Shown here: in pieces, positions 33,454 to 42,477 of the stretch
Position numbering within the stretch: the first letter of the stretch is position 1
Layout: each line of letters opens with the position of its first letter
Assembly: GCA_035352635.1 (NCBI GenBank)
Contig: DAOPYA010000001.1
Coordinates: 47,366 to 111,365 of the forward strand
DNA: 64,000 nucleotides
Direction: 5' to 3'
Source of the DNA: Rifleibacterium sp035352635
GTDB taxonomy: Bacteria > Muiribacteriota > Ozemobacteria > Ozemobacterales > Ozemobacteraceae
Notes under the pieces: generated by a model
Told to the model about the DNA's origin: nothing
What the model saw: only the letters and a program-made list of their open reading frames with translations
Databases searched by the model: none
Translations under genes and position numbers: made by a program

Positions 33454-36400
33454 ATGGATTTTTTTAAAAGGTTTTCAATATTCTGGCTGATTGTAATACC
33501 GCTTATGATCCCAGGTGTGCTGGTTTCAGCCTGGCGTCTGGTTTTTCGCCATATTGCCGAGCAGCGCAACGTAATTATCGAAACCGTAGTTGACTTCGAA
33601 GAAATTCGTAAGCTGGCCCGCGAAGAAGGCTGGTCACTCAAAGAACTCTTCGATACCCTCAAAAAGAATGGCGCAAGTTCGGTTGCGATTTCTGAAGATA
33701 CGTTCGCTACTCTCGAAGCCGAAGGCAAAATCACGGTTATGAACAGCGGCGAGATTCGCAAACTCTCGCTCGAAGAAACCTACGAGCTTGAACCACCCGC
33801 CGGCACGAGCACCCTCGGCTCTCTTTGGGTTCATAGCGAAAATACCGCACTGCTTGACCGCATCGAGCAGACCCTCTCCTGGAAAATCCCCATCGATAGA
33901 CTTCGACGCGTTCACCGCAACCTGCTGTTGGTCAATAAATCCAGTCAGGGCTTCCGGGAGCGCGTTGGTCTGGGCTTCTCGACCGAGTATTTTCAGATGG
34001 CTGAAGATGCCGGGCTTGGTCTGGTGGTCAGGGTTTACAATTATCCAGGTCTCTCTGTGGATGCTGCCGCGAAGATAATAAAATCACTGCCTCCTCCGGC
34101 AAGCGTCTCAGCCCTGCTCTTTGCCGAAGAAGAAATGCTTGGCGCAAGGGGCGAACTTAACAAGATTGTTGGCCTGTTCAAAGAACGCTCTTATCGCATC
34201 GGCTGGGTCGAATTCAACCTGCAGAATGGCATCGAAACATATCTGAACGGCCTTGCCGCAACCCGGCCATTTGTAAGGGTTCACAGCATTGGCCGCAAAG
34301 AACTCGATCTTGTCTATAATGTTCCGCGTGCAGTCGCACGATGGGTGCGTGCCGTCAAAGATCGCAGTCTGAAAATGCTCTATATCCGCTGCTTCTTTCA
34401 AGATGACAAGAAGTTTATCGAAAACCTGGCCAATTTTAACATCGACTATCTGGCACGCATAGTTAAAGAACTCTCCGAGTCAGGGTTTCGTGTGGCCAAC
34501 AACCAGGTTGAGCGCCTGCATGAGCCTCGCCACCTGGTCGGCCCCATGACCATTTTTGAAAAACTGGCGGCCGGTATTTCACTATTGCTGGGTCTGCTAA
34601 TTCTTCTGCGCACCACCTTCTGGCCATCCATTGGCCCGAACTTCTGTCTTGGCACCGTTGCTCTGTTCTCTGTCTTCTGTTTTGCAGCTCCAGCCGACCA
34701 GTTTACTGCGCTGGCCGGCCTTCTGGGAGCCGTTTCTTACTCTTGTCTAGGGGTTGTTCTGGCGATGCGCCGACTCGAAGAAAACGGCGCCGCCGGTTTT
34801 TGGAAAAATGTGCCAGGGTTCGCACTGCGCATGGTTTTGCCCTCAATTTTCGGCGGTCTATTGATTGCCGGTCTTTATTCTGAAATCGAATATCTGCTCA
34901 AATTCGATCAGTTCAGAGGCATAAAGCTCGCGTTCATTCTACCGTTGCTGATCACGGGCATCTGGTCGCTGCGCAGTTACGGGCGCGGCATTTTCGGCCT
35001 GCTGCACCGCCCTTTAACGCCGGTTGTCGGTATTTTGCTGGCAGCAGCCGCCGGCAGCGTGCTTCTCTACGTTCTTCGCTCTGGTAACGTTACCTTTCTT
35101 AAACCCTCTGAAGCTGAAGATACCTTTCGCACCTTTCTTGAGAACATACTTGTGGCAAGGCCGCGCAACAAGGAATTTCTCGTCGGTTACCCGGCCGGGC
35201 TGCTGTTCATTTTTTTCTACCTGCGGCGTAATTTTGCAATTCTGCCGCTGCTGGCAGTTTTCATGCAGATGGGCCAGGTTTCAGCCCTGAATTCACTCTG
35301 TCATTTTCATACTCCACTGCTGCTCAGCCTGCTGCGTATTTTCAACGGGCTGTGGCTTGGTCTGGTTATAGGGGTCGCCGTCGTTTTTGCGGCAGCAGTT
35401 CTTCAGTTGCTGTTGCGGGCGGGTGCCGAAAAACCCCGAAAACTCCTGCTTCTTGGTTACTTCGGCTTCGGTAATGCCGGCGATGAACTGCTATGTGATA
35501 CTTTTATCCGCAGGTTTGCCAGCGAATTCCCTGATTATGAAATTGCCATACTCAATCGTGGCTCTTCAACCCGGGTAACCGAAGGCCGCCTGCACCTGGT
35601 GCCGAGAAGCAATCTGTTCCTGCTCGCCGAAGAACTGGTTAACTGTCGCTTGATTGCTATTCCGGGCGGTGGGGTGCTTCAGTCTGCCACCAGCAGCCTG
35701 AGTCTCGTTTACTACCTGTCGTTGCTTACCATGGCCCGCCTTTTCGGTGCGGTTGTGCTGCTGCCGGCTCAGGGCCTCGGCCCCTTTGCAACCTCCGGTT
35801 TCACTGCCGGTATTTTGCAAAACTGGCTGAGTTGCGAATTGTCGAAGGCCGGTTTTCTCAGCGCCAGAGACAGCGAATCAGCAGCTGTCGGCGCAGCCTT
35901 AGCCCGCCGCGAGAGCATTCCGGTCAGCTCTGATCTTGTCTTTCTCAATGAAAAGCCGCGCCGGGTTCCGGTTAAACGGCAAAAAGATGCCCTGCGGGTC
36001 GGAGCCGTGATTCGTTCCTCGGTTCCTGATTCAGCTCGCATTGTTGCTGACTTGCTGCGCATGCGTGCTGACAACGAGAACCTCGAACTGGTGCCGGTTG
36101 CCTTTCAGCCTGGTGAAGACGAAACTGTCTGGAGATCGGCCGGCTGGATCGGCGATATCCTATACGCCGCTGACCCGCTCGAAGCTTTTGCTGAATTCGA
36201 TGTGGTCGTGTCTATGCGCCTGCACGGTTGTATTGTCTCTACCTGCCTGTCAATCCCCTGGATCGGAATCGCCTACGATCCAAAGGTTACGGCCTTCGCG
36301 GCGGCCTGTCGCTGGCAGTTCTGCTGCCCGCCACCTGAAGCAACCCAGGGTTATTTTGAAGAAAAGCTGAACCTTCTGGCTGGCCGTCGCCAGGAGTTCT

Positions 36401-36492
36401 CTGACAAACTGCATCGCATCGCCGGCGAAAACCGTCGCTCTGTCGATGCCGATATCACAACTATGCTGGCCAGGGCCGCTGAAGAAAATTGA
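33454..36492 (+). CDS. csaB: DUF5693-like membrane protein fused to CsaB-type polysaccharide pyruvyltransferase
   Basis: This is one 1012-residue frame. Residues 8-27 are a membrane anchor, followed by an extracytoplasmic part of about 330 residues (DFEEIRKLAREEGWSLKELF, SVAISEDTFATLE) resembling DUF5693. About ten hydrophobic segments fill 370-650. From about 660 a CsaB-like pyruvyltransferase begins (LLLGYFGFGNAGDELL), with AIPGGGVLQ, LLPAQGLGP and a C-terminal MRLHGCIVS and GIAYDPKV. CsaB adds ketal pyruvate to a cell-wall polymer that binds SLH domains of S-layer proteins. In Firmicutes the two parts are usually separate neighbouring genes. No SLH protein is in the window. The fusion reading rests on one uninterrupted frame. 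Confidence 0.82.
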   Translation: MDFFKRFSIFWLIVIPLMIPGVLVSAWRLVFRHIAEQRNVIIETVVDFEEIRKLAREEGWSLKELFDTLKKNGASSVAISEDTFATLEAEGKITVMNSGEIRKLSLEETYELEPPAGTSTLGSLWVHSENTALLDRIEQTLSWKIPIDRLRRVHRNLLLVNKSSQGFRERVGLGFSTEYFQMAEDAGLGLVVRVYNYPGLSVDAAAKIIKSLPPPASVSALLFAEEEMLGARGELNKIVGLFKERSYRIGWVEFNLQNGIETYLNGLAATRPFVRVHSIGRKELDLVYNVPRAVARWVRAVKDRSLKMLYIRCFFQDDKKFIENLANFNIDYLARIVKELSESGFRVANNQVERLHEPRHLVGPMTIFEKLAAGISLLLGLLILLRTTFWPSIGPNFCLGTVALFSVFCFAAPADQFTALAGLLGAVSYSCLGVVLAMRRLEENGAAGFWKNVPGFALRMVLPSIFGGLLIAGLYSEIEYLLKFDQFRGIKLAFILPLLITGIWSLRSYGRGIFGLLHRPLTPVVGILLAAAAGSVLLYVLRSGNVTFLKPSEAEDTFRTFLENILVARPRNKEFLVGYPAGLLFIFFYLRRNFAILPLLAVFMQMGQVSALNSLCHFHTPLLLSLLRIFNGLWLGLVIGVAVVFAAAVLQLLLRAGAEKPRKLLLLGYFGFGNAGDELLCDTFIRRFASEFPDYEIAILNRGSSTRVTEGRLHLVPRSNLFLLAEELVNCRLIAIPGGGVLQSATSSLSLVYYLSLLTMARLFGAVVLLPAQGLGPFATSGFTAGILQNWLSCELSKAGFLSARDSESAAVGAALARRESIPVSSDLVFLNEKPRRVPVKRQKDALRVGAVIRSSVPDSARIVADLLRMRADNENLELVPVAFQPGEDETVWRSAGWIGDILYAADPLEAFAEFDVVVSMRLHGCIVSTCLSIPWIGIAYDPKVTAFAAACRWQFCCPPPEATQGYFEEKLNLLAGRRQEFSDKLHRIAGENRRSVDADITTMLARAAEEN

Positions 36493-36495
36493 ACC

Positions 36496-36535
36496 CGAAA
36501 GAAAAGCGCCCGAACTCCTGGTGAGTTCGGGCGCT
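36496..36535 (-). terminator. Rho-independent terminator after ahcY
   Basis: A perfect 13-base stem (36505-36517 with 36523-36535) and 5-base loop. The T-rich tail (TTTTCTTTC) lies on the minus-strand side, so it serves ahcY. The plus-strand side lacks a T run but may still help stop the convergent CsaB fusion transcript. Confidence 0.75.
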
Positions 36536-36550
36536 GGTCTTATTCAGCTC

Positions 36551-37993
36551 TTAGTAGCGATAATGGTCAGCTTTGTAGGGGCCTTCGACCGGAACACCAA
36601 GATAATCAGCCTGTTTCGGGGTAAGCTTGGTGAGTTTGACCCCAATTTTTTCGAGGTGCAGTCGGGCGACTTCTTCGTCGAGCTTTTTAGAGAGGGTATA
36701 AACGCCAACTTTGTGCTCATTCTGCCACAGATCGAGCTGGGCAAGCGTCTGGTTGGTGAATGAGTTGCTCATGACGAAACTGGGGTGACCGGTGGCGCAG
36801 CCAAGATTGACCAGGCGACCTTCAGCCAGAACGTAGATCATCTTGCCATCTTTGTAGGTATATTTATCAACCTGGGGCTTGATGTTGGTTTTCTTGATTC
36901 CGGGCCAGCCTTCGATTTTTGACATCTGAATTTCGTTGTCGAAATGACCGATATTGCAGACAATTGCCTGATCTTTCATTTTTGAACAATGTTCAGCGGT
37001 GATGACATCTTTGTTGCCGGTAGTGGTGATGTAAATATCGCCGGCACCGAGAGTGTCTTCAACGGTTTTGACTTCGTAACCTTCCATGGCGGCCTGCAGA
37101 GCGCAGATCGGGTCGATTTCGGTGACGATAACCCGGGCGCCGAAATTGCGCATGCTCTGGGCGCAGCCCTTGCCGACATCACCATAACCGCAAACTACCG
37201 CGACCTTGCCAGCTACCATCACGTCAGTTGCACGCTTGATGCCGTCAGCAAGACTTTCGCGGCAACCATAAAGATTATCGAATTTTGATTTGGTTACTGA
37301 ATCGTTAACGTTGATGGCAGGGAAGAGCAGGCTCTTGTTTTCCATCATTTTGTAAAGGCGGTGAACACCCGTAGTGGTTTCTTCGCTTACGCCCTTGATG
37401 TTTTTGGCGATGGTGGTCCACTTCTGGGGTTCTGATTTGAGAGTCTGTTTAAGAATGGCCAGAAGCTGCGCTTCATCTTCGCCATCCGGGGTTCTGTCGA
37501 GTACTTTGGGGTTCTTTTCGGCATCTACGCCAATGTGAACCATCAGGGTAGCGTCTCCGCCGTCATCGACGATCAGGTTCGGGCCCTGGCCATCCGGCCA
37601 GATAATGGCTTCACGGGTGCACCACCAATATTCTTCAAGGGTTTCGCCCTTCCAGGCGTATACCGGAACGCCGGCTTTCGCAATTGCGGCCGCAGCGGTG
37701 TCCTGGGTGGAAAAAATATTGCAGCTGCACCATCTGACATCGGCACCCAGTTCTACAAGGGTTTCAATGAGAACGGCGGTTTGTACGGTCATATGAAGCG
37801 AACCCATGATTCTGGCTCCGCGCAACGGTTTCTTTTTGCCGTATTTGGCGCGAATTGACATCAGACCCGGCATTTCGTGTTCGGCGATTTCAATTTCCTT
37901 GCGGCCAAGCTGCCAGAGATCAATATCTTTGACTTTGTACGGAAGTCTTTTTGTAGCGGTCACTTTTTCTTTCTCCATTGCGGTTTGCTTCAT
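36551..37993 (-). CDS. ahcY: Adenosylhomocysteinase (S-adenosylhomocysteine hydrolase)
   Basis: This is a 480-residue enzyme taken from the ATG at 37993, which has AAGGAG 9 bases upstream; an ATG three codons earlier overlaps that site. It reversibly splits S-adenosylhomocysteine into adenosine and homocysteine in the methyl cycle. It has an N-terminal substrate domain (LRGARIMGSLHMTVQTAVLIETL, CNIFSTQDTAAAAIA), the NAD-binding loop VVCGYGDVGKGCAQ, and the C-terminal KADHYRY that reaches across the dimer to NAD. Length and motifs are complete. It has its own promoter and terminator. Confidence 0.97.
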   Translation of the reverse strand: MKQTAMEKEKVTATKRLPYKVKDIDLWQLGRKEIEIAEHEMPGLMSIRAKYGKKKPLRGARIMGSLHMTVQTAVLIETLVELGADVRWCSCNIFSTQDTAAAAIAKAGVPVYAWKGETLEEYWWCTREAIIWPDGQGPNLIVDDGGDATLMVHIGVDAEKNPKVLDRTPDGEDEAQLLAILKQTLKSEPQKWTTIAKNIKGVSEETTTGVHRLYKMMENKSLLFPAINVNDSVTKSKFDNLYGCRESLADGIKRATDVMVAGKVAVVCGYGDVGKGCAQSMRNFGARVIVTEIDPICALQAAMEGYEVKTVEDTLGAGDIYITTTGNKDVITAEHCSKMKDQAIVCNIGHFDNEIQMSKIEGWPGIKKTNIKPQVDKYTYKDGKMIYVLAEGRLVNLGCATGHPSFVMSNSFTNQTLAQLDLWQNEHKVGVYTLSKKLDEEVARLHLEKIGVKLTKLTPKQADYLGVPVEGPYKADHYRY

Positions 37994-38047
37994 TAAAAAC
38001 AACTCCTTAGTTTATTCCCTTGAACAGGGCATTAAAAACAGTTTCAA

Positions 38048-38076
38048 ATTATCGCACCGGTCAGGTTAAAAGTCAA
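38048..38076 (-). promoter_or_regulatory. Sigma70-type promoter for ahcY
   Basis: On the minus strand: TTGACT, 17 bases, GATAAT. The -35 box begins directly after the stop codon of the upstream gene. The leader of about 50 bases has only a small CCCTG/AAGGG hairpin and no SAH-riboswitch consensus. Confidence 0.65.
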
Positions 38077-39357
38077 TTATCTGCCCGAATTTTGCCGGTT
38101 GCTTTCAGAAGTAAAAATGATCTGCTTCTGCATGCCCCATTTTTCGGTGGAAAGCCTGAGCTGGTGATATTGCCGTGCAAAATACCAGTCGCCATCCATG
38201 GTGACTTTGAACATCAGTGTTTCCTGGAGTTCTTTGAGCAGGGGTACAGTCGCCTGTCGGTCGGCAGGGTACATCTGGTCGATCTCTTCAAGCAGGGTTT
38301 TAAAGAGGCTGAATTTTTCGTTGCCGAATTCGCTGAGAATTTTCTTTTTAATCTTGCCCTGAGCCTCATTGAGCGCCAGTCGGGCCTTTTCGTTGCCCGC
38401 ATCTTGGTTGAGAATTCGCCAGCTGGTAATCATGCGCTTCAGATTGATCTTAACCGGAATCTCGGCGCTGAGTTCATGAATTACCGCTTTGGCAATCAGA
38501 GAAAGAATCTGACTGCCGAAGAAAGCCCCAATGGCGGTACCCGGCCCCGGTGCGATTGCTGAACCCACCATGGAACCGAGAGTTGCACCACTGACGCTGA
38601 CCATGGTCGTTGCAGCGGTTTTTAGAATGGTAATGCCCAGGTAATCAATAATTGAGCCGTTTCTGATGCTGTCGCGGATCAGAAGGCCGAGATGTTTGTT
38701 TTTTCCAGCCTGGTTGATCAGTTCAGCGCCGGCTTTCGTCAACGCTACATCAGAAAAATTGCGGCAGGTTTCAGATATGGCTTGCGAAAGAATGCCGATG
38801 TTCAATTTTTTGCAGAATTCGGCCAACAGGTCGAACGCAGGCTCCATGGCCCCGGAAGCAGCCAGATGTGGAATGGTCTCCATCATTTTATAGGCAAGCC
38901 TGTCCATTGAAAATACGAAGGTTGCGGCAAAATTACAGGAAATCGAACCGTTTGCAGAGGTTTGAACCCTGGTGATGCTGATATCATAAGAGATTTCCTG
39001 GTTGCAGGTGATCAGGTAGGCCGTTTTATCGGGTTTGAATGGAAATTTGCCGCTAAAATTAACTCGACCGCTCACCGCTAACAGATAACGTCTGATGTCG
39101 TTGTCATAAAAATGGCTGTCGATTTTGACATCTATGTTGTCTGACTGATCAAGACTTTTGCAGAGCTTGACCATCGCCTGATCAAGAGCCGCAGCCGAAT
39201 GTCTGAGGCTGTTTTCAACCGCCGCCGAAAAACTGAGGCGCAGATGCCCGGTGCCTTGATTTTCGCCAGCCCAAACTACGGGGCTTATAAGCAATGAAAA
39301 TACCAGATAAAGACTGATCAGCGTTGCCGAAAACTTTCTAATTTTGCGATCGGTCAT
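38077..39357 (-). CDS. Exported protein of unknown function with glycine-zipper-like segment
   Basis: This 426-residue protein begins with a signal peptide (LISLYLVFSLLISPVVWAGE, cleavage near residue 30). The N-terminal half is beta-rich with two cysteines. Around residues 250-285 a hydrophobic Gly/Ala-rich stretch (GATLGSMVGSAIAPGPGTAIGAFFG) resembles glycine-zipper segments that insert into or associate with membranes. The C-terminal half is charged and helical. I do not recognise a family. A GAGG precedes the ATG and a TATAAT lies further upstream without a good -35. Confidence 0.65.
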   Translation of the reverse strand: MTDRKIRKFSATLISLYLVFSLLISPVVWAGENQGTGHLRLSFSAAVENSLRHSAAALDQAMVKLCKSLDQSDNIDVKIDSHFYDNDIRRYLLAVSGRVNFSGKFPFKPDKTAYLITCNQEISYDISITRVQTSANGSISCNFAATFVFSMDRLAYKMMETIPHLAASGAMEPAFDLLAEFCKKLNIGILSQAISETCRNFSDVALTKAGAELINQAGKNKHLGLLIRDSIRNGSIIDYLGITILKTAATTMVSVSGATLGSMVGSAIAPGPGTAIGAFFGSQILSLIAKAVIHELSAEIPVKINLKRMITSWRILNQDAGNEKARLALNEAQGKIKKKILSEFGNEKFSLFKTLLEEIDQMYPADRQATVPLLKELQETLMFKVTMDGDWYFARQYHQLRLSTEKWGMQKQIIFTSESNRQNSGR

Positions 39358-39478
39358 AAATTACCTCAATTGTTAACCTGATTGTACAATTATACCCCCA
39401 TTTTTTGTTTACGCCAGATGCAATGGGCCAGAAATATAGTTGATGATTGTTTTAGTCAGCCCGGAAAAAAATCGGGCG

Positions 39479-39507
39479 TTGAAACGGTGGCTTTGTTATA
39501 CTATAAA
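39479..39507 (+). promoter_or_regulatory. Sigma70-type promoter for the 955-residue HEAT gene
   Basis: TTGAAA at 39479-39484, 17 bases, TATAAA at 39502-39507, giving a leader of about 30 bases before the ATG at 39544. Confidence 0.6.
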
Positions 39508-39543
39508 ATGTACCTAAAAATTTTGCTAAAAGCAGGTTAAGAA

Positions 39544-42411
39544 ATGACCAGCGCTTCGATTGCCGGAAAATTGCCTGAAAAGCTCGATCTCAACGAATGG
39601 ATTGATCTTTCTCTCAATTCAGATGATGAGGTCAGCCGGCAAATTGCTCTCGAAGAGTTGGTTGCCACCGGTATCCCGCCTTACCTTGTTGGCCATGTCC
39701 AAGAAATCTCCTCAAAAGACCAGTCAGCGATTTGCCGACAACTGGCTCAATGGGTTCTGAGCCTTGAGCGGGCAAGGCTTGAATTAAAAGGGCAACTGAA
39801 GGGGCTTGATGTCACCCCGCAGGTTATTGCAGGGTTTCTCGCTGGTGCTGAACCTGCAAAAGCTTCGGTTATCACCCAGATGTTGCGCAAACCACCCTCC
39901 GAAGAAGCAGTTCAGGCATGGCGCCAGTGTGTCGCTGTCGAAAAAGACCCCCGGATTATCGAAGCCGGTCTGACCATTCTAGGCCGCTTCGGAACTGCCG
40001 CCGACTGCGATCTGGTGCCGATGCTTCTTCTCGGCAGTGAGCCTGAGGTTATCTGTGCCGGTCTCTCCCTCTTGCAGCAACGCGATCCGGATGCTTTTAA
40101 AAAACAGGTGAGAATCGGCCTTTCCGCAAAATCATTTCGCGTTCAATTGCATGCGGTCCATTTGTTGCGCCAGATCGATTGTGATGAGGCGATTAAATAC
40201 ATTCAGGCGTTTCAGTTTCATAAAAACGCCCTGATCAGGCAGAAGGCCCTCCGAGAACTGATGCTCGTTAATTTTGACAAAGTCGAAAACCTGTTTCTGC
40301 AATATCTCGGCCGCGAAATCCAGCCACTGCTGCTCGTTAAGGCCGGGTTTGTCGTTGCTTTTAACCCCTCTGTCGAACTCCCGCTGAAACTGTACGACAT
40401 CATGACCCTGTCTACAGGCATCAAAAAACATATTCTTCAGCTGATTTTTAAACAGAGTATCGAAGCAATTCAGGCAGCCGGTATCCTCAAAACCGGCGTC
40501 GAAGAATATGTTGCAGGCCTTAAAAAGCAGATCGCCAACCGTCGCTCTGAGCAGATTATCCGTTGTGCGGTTGCCGACCTTGCCAGCAGTGATGCCGCGT
40601 TGCGTGCCTCTGCCGTTGAACGGCTCGCGCCATTTATTGAAAATGAGTCCATCCGCAATGTCCTGAAAAAATGTCTGGCTACTGAAACTTCGCCAGAGGT
40701 TAAAACTCTCATTGAATCGCTGGTCAGCGAAGAAAAGGTCAAACCTCAGGCCTTGCCGGCCAGATTTCCAACTCCCGAAGAATTTCTTGCCATGCCTCCG
40801 GGTATGCAGCGCTCTCTGATTGTTGGTCTCGATTCTTCTGAAGCTTATCTTGCCGCGCGTCAGACTTTGGTTGCGCTTTTGAAGGCCACTGCAAAAAAGA
40901 ATATTGTTCTTGAGATTCTCAAGACCATCAGCCGCCTGGGTAGTCGCATTGACTCCCCCGCAATCGCCCCATTGCTGAAAGATAAAGAACCATCAGTGGC
41001 GGCGCAGGCGGTTAAAACGCTTGGTGTCATCGATATCGACGCCATGTTGCCTGGTTTAAATGGTTTTCTTGCCGCCGAAGACCCACGCATGAAGGCTGCG
41101 GCCCTCGAAGTATTTATGCAGGCCGACAAAGAGGCAGCAGTTCAATACTTGCAGTCGATGTTGAAGTCTGGTTCTGCCGCAACCCGCCGCATTGGCTTGT
41201 CCCTGCTGCCGCAGCTCGATTACCCGTCTGCCGAACCGATGCTCTGGCGCCTGTTGGCAAGCGAAGCGAATCTTGATCTACAGGTTCAGGCTGGTTACAT
41301 GGTAGCTGCCAACCCCACCCGCGAAGGTATGTTCCGGCTTTTCGCCTTCACCCACAACAAAAATGGCGAGATCAAGGCTGGGTTCGAAGAAATCTGGAAA
41401 GTTGCGCTTATCTCGGCCGAAAATGTTTTCCAGCGCCCGCCCGATGAAATCGAAAACGAATGCTGGGATGCTTTTAAAGCTGACCAGGAAGCAACGACCC
41501 CCGACCGTTCTTCTTATGCCTTTAATTCAGTGCTTGGTGACGACGATCTTGAATCGACGCCTATCGCACCAGAAGACACACCCGTCGAAAAGGTGTTTCT
41601 GCATCTTTTTGAATTTAAATGGCATTACCTTACCGGTGCGGTCTTTCTGGTGCCAATTCTTTGGTTTCTATGGGGTGGCAGTTCTGACTCGATCAAACAC
41701 TCTGAAAACACTAAGACCACCAGCAAAGCTGGTTTCTTTGGCAGCAAAGAGCAGGCCTCAGGCAGCAAAACGCAGGTTGGCGGCGCTGACTGGCAGGGAA
41801 CTCTAAAAAGCGGCGCCCGTGAACTTCTCAATGGCAAAGAATACGGCGCGGCCATCAAAAACGGCCAGGATGAATGCAAACAGTTCAAAGACAACTACGA
41901 AAAAGATTTTTTTCAGCACATGACCGATATTGTCAATAACCCCAACGCCTCAGAAGACGATCGCAACGCCGCCGCCGCCAATCTGAACTCAAATTACCAT
42001 AGCGCCACAAAAGCCTGGGAGGCCGGGAATTTTTCTGAGGCCGAAGCCTATTATGAGCAGGCTGCCAACGATCAGTCTCTCAACAGCTATGGCAAATTGA
42101 CGGCTGTGCAGCGTCTCGTCGAAATCAGCGAGCAAAAACGCGACCGAAATTCCTGGGTTAAATGGCAGGATCGCCTTCTTAAAGAGTTTCAGTCTATGCC
42201 CGGCAATGAAGATATCAAGGCTTTTGCTGACTTTGGTAATACTTTCAGTCAACTTATGGAACTCAGCCAATCGTTGGCGGCTGGAACCAGCCCCGAGGAA
42301 ATCATGACCAAACTCAGGGCCAGCGGCGAGAGTGAAGAAACAATTCAGACAAGTGTCGAAGCTCTGAAACATATGGACGAAGATTTTCGTAAGTATTTTG
42401 AATCACAGTGA
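39544..42411 (+). CDS. Large HEAT-repeat protein with one membrane helix and TPR-like C-terminus
   Basis: This 955-residue protein has residues about 1-620 as HEAT-like repeats (ALRASAVERLAPFI, PSVAAQAVKTLGVI, RMKAAALEVFMQ). A linker is followed by a single transmembrane segment near 690-710 (YLTGAVFLVPILWFLWGG) and a lysine/serine-rich stretch. The C-terminal part (about 740-955) is helical with TPR-like units (AWEAGNFSEAEAYYEQAAN). No signal peptide is seen, so the HEAT part is likely cytoplasmic with the C-terminus outside. The next genes encode the minor pseudopilin cluster; a link across the inner membrane to the pilus is inferred from this. The family is not recognised. Confidence 0.78.
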   Translation: MTSASIAGKLPEKLDLNEWIDLSLNSDDEVSRQIALEELVATGIPPYLVGHVQEISSKDQSAICRQLAQWVLSLERARLELKGQLKGLDVTPQVIAGFLAGAEPAKASVITQMLRKPPSEEAVQAWRQCVAVEKDPRIIEAGLTILGRFGTAADCDLVPMLLLGSEPEVICAGLSLLQQRDPDAFKKQVRIGLSAKSFRVQLHAVHLLRQIDCDEAIKYIQAFQFHKNALIRQKALRELMLVNFDKVENLFLQYLGREIQPLLLVKAGFVVAFNPSVELPLKLYDIMTLSTGIKKHILQLIFKQSIEAIQAAGILKTGVEEYVAGLKKQIANRRSEQIIRCAVADLASSDAALRASAVERLAPFIENESIRNVLKKCLATETSPEVKTLIESLVSEEKVKPQALPARFPTPEEFLAMPPGMQRSLIVGLDSSEAYLAARQTLVALLKATAKKNIVLEILKTISRLGSRIDSPAIAPLLKDKEPSVAAQAVKTLGVIDIDAMLPGLNGFLAAEDPRMKAAALEVFMQADKEAAVQYLQSMLKSGSAATRRIGLSLLPQLDYPSAEPMLWRLLASEANLDLQVQAGYMVAANPTREGMFRLFAFTHNKNGEIKAGFEEIWKVALISAENVFQRPPDEIENECWDAFKADQEATTPDRSSYAFNSVLGDDDLESTPIAPEDTPVEKVFLHLFEFKWHYLTGAVFLVPILWFLWGGSSDSIKHSENTKTTSKAGFFGSKEQASGSKTQVGGADWQGTLKSGARELLNGKEYGAAIKNGQDECKQFKDNYEKDFFQHMTDIVNNPNASEDDRNAAAANLNSNYHSATKAWEAGNFSEAEAYYEQAANDQSLNSYGKLTAVQRLVEISEQKRDRNSWVKWQDRLLKEFQSMPGNEDIKAFADFGNTFSQLMELSQSLAAGTSPEEIMTKLRASGESEETIQTSVEALKHMDEDFRKYFESQ

Positions 42412-42412
42412 A

Positions 42413-42441
42413 TTGTGCCCGGCAGCCTGTTTCTCTATAAT
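42413..42441 (+). promoter_or_regulatory. Sigma70-type promoter for the minor pseudopilin cluster
   Basis: TTGTGC at 42413-42418, 17 bases, TATAAT at 42436-42441. The leader carries AGGAG before the TTG start at 42478. It begins just after the stop codon of the HEAT gene. Confidence 0.55.
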
Positions 42442-42477
42442 ATTCTACAGGCACGATGAACATTCAGGAGAAAAACC

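Noticed and set aside
37994..38047. Possible riboswitch in the ahcY leader
   Set aside because: Only a 4-5 base hairpin is visible; the conserved SAH-riboswitch core is absent.
39358..39425. Promoter for the exported unknown gene (minus strand)
   Set aside because: A TATAAT is present, but the -35 position has no match; too weak to list.
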